Assembly (NCBI RefSeq): GCF_905147365.1
Contig: NC_056428.1
Coordinates: 22,598,001 to 22,662,000, forward strand
Reading direction: 5' to 3'
DNA length: 64,000 bases
Origin: Aricia agestis
Lineage: Eukaryota; Arthropoda; Insecta; Lepidoptera; Lycaenidae
The translations under genes and the position numbers were made by a program. Within the stretch, counting starts at the first letter, position 1; every line of letters starts with the position of its first letter. The notes beneath the pieces were generated by a model, which saw nothing but the letters and a program-made list of their open reading frames with translations, was not told the DNA's origin and searched no databases. Positions 60,710 to 64,000 of the stretch are shown here, in pieces.

Positions 60710-60965
60710 AGGTTTTTTTATGAAAGAAGGGGACAAACGAGCAAACGGGTCACCTGATGGAAAGCAACTTCCGTCGCCCATGGACACTCGCAGCATCAGA
60801 AGAGCTGCAGGTGCGTTGCCGGCCTTTTAAGAGGGAATAGGGTAATAGGGGAGGGTAGGGATGGGAAGGGAAGGGAATAGGGGAGGATCGGGAAGGGAAT
60901 TGGGCCTCCGGTAAACTCAGTCACTCGGCGAAACACAGCGCAAGCGCTGTTTCACGCCGGTTTTT
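60710..60965. repeat. Dispersed repeat with (GGGAA)n core, copy 2
   Basis: gtcgcccatggacactcgca, GGGAA tract, gctgtttcacgccggttttt; matches 28090-28440. Confidence 0.87.
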
Positions 60966-63900
60966 TTAAGCAGGTAGGCAACAAACATAAAAATTTACTC
61001 AAATTATGTAAAAGTGACATAATTCCCAAAAATAATATCTAAAATGCTATTTAAAATACCACAATGGATCAGAGAAAATCGCGGATGAAGAAAACTGCTT
61101 TTGAATAATTAATATAATAAATAGTAATCTCAATTTTTCATGTAAACAAAGGCTGTGGTAGTACGTAAGTGTCCTAAAACGTAGAAATTTTTAAGAACTA
61201 CTTGACTCCGCGAACTTCGTTTCATGGGCCTGCAAAACAGTCAGTCCTTCGTCAGTACTTTCTGTATTCCCCACACATTTAGGCACTATCATCTCTCCAG
61301 CATATTTGTAAGATCTAGATGAGATCGATAGCCGGTCGTTTGACTTGCAAATATAATATTTTCCATTACACATTCGTGGTAGTCGCCGCCGTTGTCACGT
61401 CGGCGCGGGCGCCTTATTTTGAGCTTTAATCAAACTGTCCTTACTTCTAAAATATTTGGCCCATGGTAATAATTTAAAGGACAATTCTATTAATGAAAGT
61501 AATGGTTATTATTCGTTAACCATAAAAGATAGACATAAGCTGCCCTGGGCTTTTTTGTCGATAATGATGAGTACTTTAAACATGTACAACATTATTTTGA
61601 TGTATCATCAGTATTTTTCGTAGCGGAGGCGAAATAATGAAATTTTTGGCAAATTTTTACCACTTTGGGTTATATTTTTGCTATTTTCGGTAGGATCCCT
61701 AATATTTTTCAGAATAATACATAGCCTGTGTTCTTTGCAAATGATGTAGCTTTCCAAAAGTAAAAGAATTTTTAAAATTAGTTCAGTAGTTATTGAGCCC
61801 ATTCAATACAAACAAACATACGAATAAAACAAACTTTTTCTCTTTATAATTAATATATTTTTTTAATTTTGTTTAGTTAATTTAAGATATGCTATCAAAA
61901 AGTCAACAAAATATTGTTGGTAATACTTTTTAATTTCAATGTTTTAAGTAAGTTTTCATTTCGGATGAAAATTTGATTTTCCGAACTATTTAAATCATGA
62001 GAAATGTTTTGTATTTTCATACGTACATTGTTTTTACGTTTTATTTGACAGAAGTCCATAAAAATATATTGAGGTCAATGTCAAAGTAGCAGCGCTGATA
62101 GATAAACTTTTTTTCAACTTTTGTATGGCAAAATGCCTGACGCTGGGGCGCTTGATCAAAAATTTGGATCTTTTTGCTACTTTCACAATTAATTCTATAA
62201 AATAAAGGACACATTCACATTACACACTCTAAAGTATTATCACTTAGTTTTATAACACCTTTTACATACAAGGACGGCTGGTCCTTACTCTTTGATATTG
62301 GAAAAGTCACAAAAACAAATGACCTTGACACACGTTTTTACTATACGTATTACAAGCGCATGCAACTGCTATGGCATAATGCCATCCTTACTATAGTTTG
62401 TGCGTTTTAAGATGATATGCGTGACACATTATAATTGACAATAGTAGGGAAGTTACCTAACAAAAATTAATCGATAATTTAAAAAATATCGAATCACTTC
62501 GTAAAGGAATTGCAATCGAAATTATCGATTTTGTACTGACATTTCAGTGGTGCCGGCGATTTAAGATGGCCGCCCCTTTTATCGATTTGATTTCGATTCA
62601 ACAGTGTCAATCTCTATTGACATAGGTTCACACTACAACACACACACGAGAGAAATGACAGATTTTTGAGTGACAAGCCTATACATACGAATTATCATTG
62701 AGGTACTATAGACTGGAGAGAGCCTTATATCGGTGTATAAGCGGCAAAAGCGTGTAAGGTGTTGTCCTACTTACTAGGACATATTAACAAAGAAGTCGGT
62801 CTGCATATTTCATGAAATATGCAGACCGACTTCTTTTTTATTACATGTAATAAAAGTGTTAATAAAGGTTTTTAGTGAACAGTTAATGCTAGATATTGTT
62901 GTGTTTTGTGGTTCCGCTAAATAATAAACCATAAGAATGGCCAAAGAATGCCTCATACACGTGGATTTAACATTAAATACGTAAGTTTTGAACAACGTTT
63001 TTTGGGCTTTTCAATCGGTATTTTTGTAAACTAAAAAGATAATTTATAAGTTTAATAATTACTTATTCGTGCTATGTAAGGCATTAGTGCTAAAAATGTC
63101 ACATCAATTAATAATTTGGCTATAAAAATTGCATAGCTTTTTACGTGTGTTTACGAATTCTCATCACTTGAACTATAGTTAATCGATATCATTAACTAAT
63201 TTACTTTCTTTCCTGTATCATAATGTGCTTCGAAATAATCGACAAATAGAAATATTCAAGAAAATAAACGCACACTACTTGTATGAAAATAAGCACAAAA
63301 TGGCCACACGATGACGGGCTAAGACTACATCTGTACTATAATACTTTATCTATGCGAATTATACTCTTTTATTTATGGTTGAAGTCTGTTGACAAGTTGA
63401 CAAATTGAAAATGGATTATAGTTTTTTTTATTGAATCTAAGATACTATTAGACAATGCTTACACGGCCAGTCTTGAGATCAGCTAAGTCCCTGAGACAAG
63501 AGTTGAAAAAAAATGATAAAGTCAATATTTTTTACAAAATGCCGTTGAAACTAAGGTCCAATTTCGACCACTGGGCGATCTCTAGTATTAGTAAGTTAGC
63601 AGTTAGCAACTTTTCATTGTTATTCATTTACAATTATTATAGGAAACATTTGTTTTTGTAGATGGAATATAATTTATTACATTTTGTTTTTTTTTGTTTT
63701 CTTGTAAAAAAAATCCGTAGCAAGGAATATGAGAACTGTCACCCATATCATCTTAAAACGCACAAACTATAATATTAAAAATTCTAATGTTTCTGTTATA
63801 TCTTCGCGCTTAAATCGCTGAACAGACTTTGAAAAAATTTAGTATGCAGATACAGTGCCGGAAAGGAACAAAGGATAGTTTTTGTTACAAAAATGTACAG

Positions 63901-64000
63901 TCCCCGCGCGATAAACTTTGATGATCTGTACTTAAAGCGGTGAATTGATTTTGTTGATATTTGGTTACTTTGAATCCCAGGAAAGAATATTATTGTTTTT
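60966..64000. other. Right end of window: repeats, no gene recognised
   Basis: 61600-61855 is a reversed Helitron-like head (family of 27430). 62070-62272 is part of an ACAGGGTGT MITE. 62789-62836 is a perfect 48-bp palindrome (aaagaagtcggtctgcatat / atatgcagaccgacttcttt). 63380-63592 is the inverse copy of 32262-32505. 63790-64000 is another Helitron-like fragment. Confidence 0.65.

Noticed and set aside
60570..60830. 86-codon frame as the missing BAG6 C-terminal exon
   Set aside because: Most of it is the dispersed GGGAA-core repeat also seen at 28.1 kb, and phase and composition do not fit.

Overview
The window is animal nuclear DNA, AT-rich and intron-heavy, almost certainly from a moth or butterfly. 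Two lines of evidence support this. The spliced genes have insect-like protein sequences, and the introns are packed with short non-autonomous transposons typical of Lepidoptera. These include Helitron-like units that start near TATACTAATATTATAAA and end in ...GCGGGCAACAGCTAGT or ...GCCGGGACAGCTAGT, tRNA-derived SINEs, many fold-back MITEs, and jockey/RTE-type LINE pieces. No rRNA, free-standing tRNA, operon or CRISPR was seen.

Two genes, both on the + strand, account for the coding sequence I can support. Gene 1 (about 8.09-11.78 kb) has four exons that join in frame into a 228-residue single-pass membrane protein with a divergent, non-catalytic peptidoglycan-recognition (PGRP) domain. More 5' exons may exist. 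Gene 2 (20.17 kb to beyond 59.58 kb) is a BAG6/Scythe/BAT3 orthologue. It begins with a ubiquitin-like domain; eighteen exons are visible (994 codons, all phases compatible), and the C-terminal exon or exons lie outside the window. The protein carries polyglutamine, Gln-Gly-Ser and Ala-Thr-Ser-Thr repeats, each in its own exon.

Layout. 0-7.5 kb: dispersed repeats, including a composite Helitron with a tail at each end. 7.47-8.10 kb: a 37-bp tandem array made from the splice acceptor of PGRP exon 1. 8.1-12.2 kb: the PGRP gene, with an RTE-like LINE fragment in intron 2 and a partial copy of its last exon downstream. 12.2-20.1 kb: intergenic repeats. 20.2-59.6 kb: BAG6, with introns full of nested insertions (MITE in SINE in MITE at 53 kb; TTAA element in a jockey ORF1 at 49.6 kb; MITE in the terminal CTAG of a Helitron at 21.4 kb). 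59.6-64 kb: last visible BAG6 intron, repeats only.

The most unusual signal is the amplification of exon-intron borders. The acceptor of PGRP exon 1 is repeated about 17 times (37-bp unit). The acceptor of PGRP exon 3 is present three times (exact 57-bp step). The donor of BAG6 exon 3 is repeated about eight times, and its first four copies are exactly 66 bp apart, so each alternative donor would add 22 residues in frame. These are readings of one sequence; expression, splicing and polymorphism could not be tested here.
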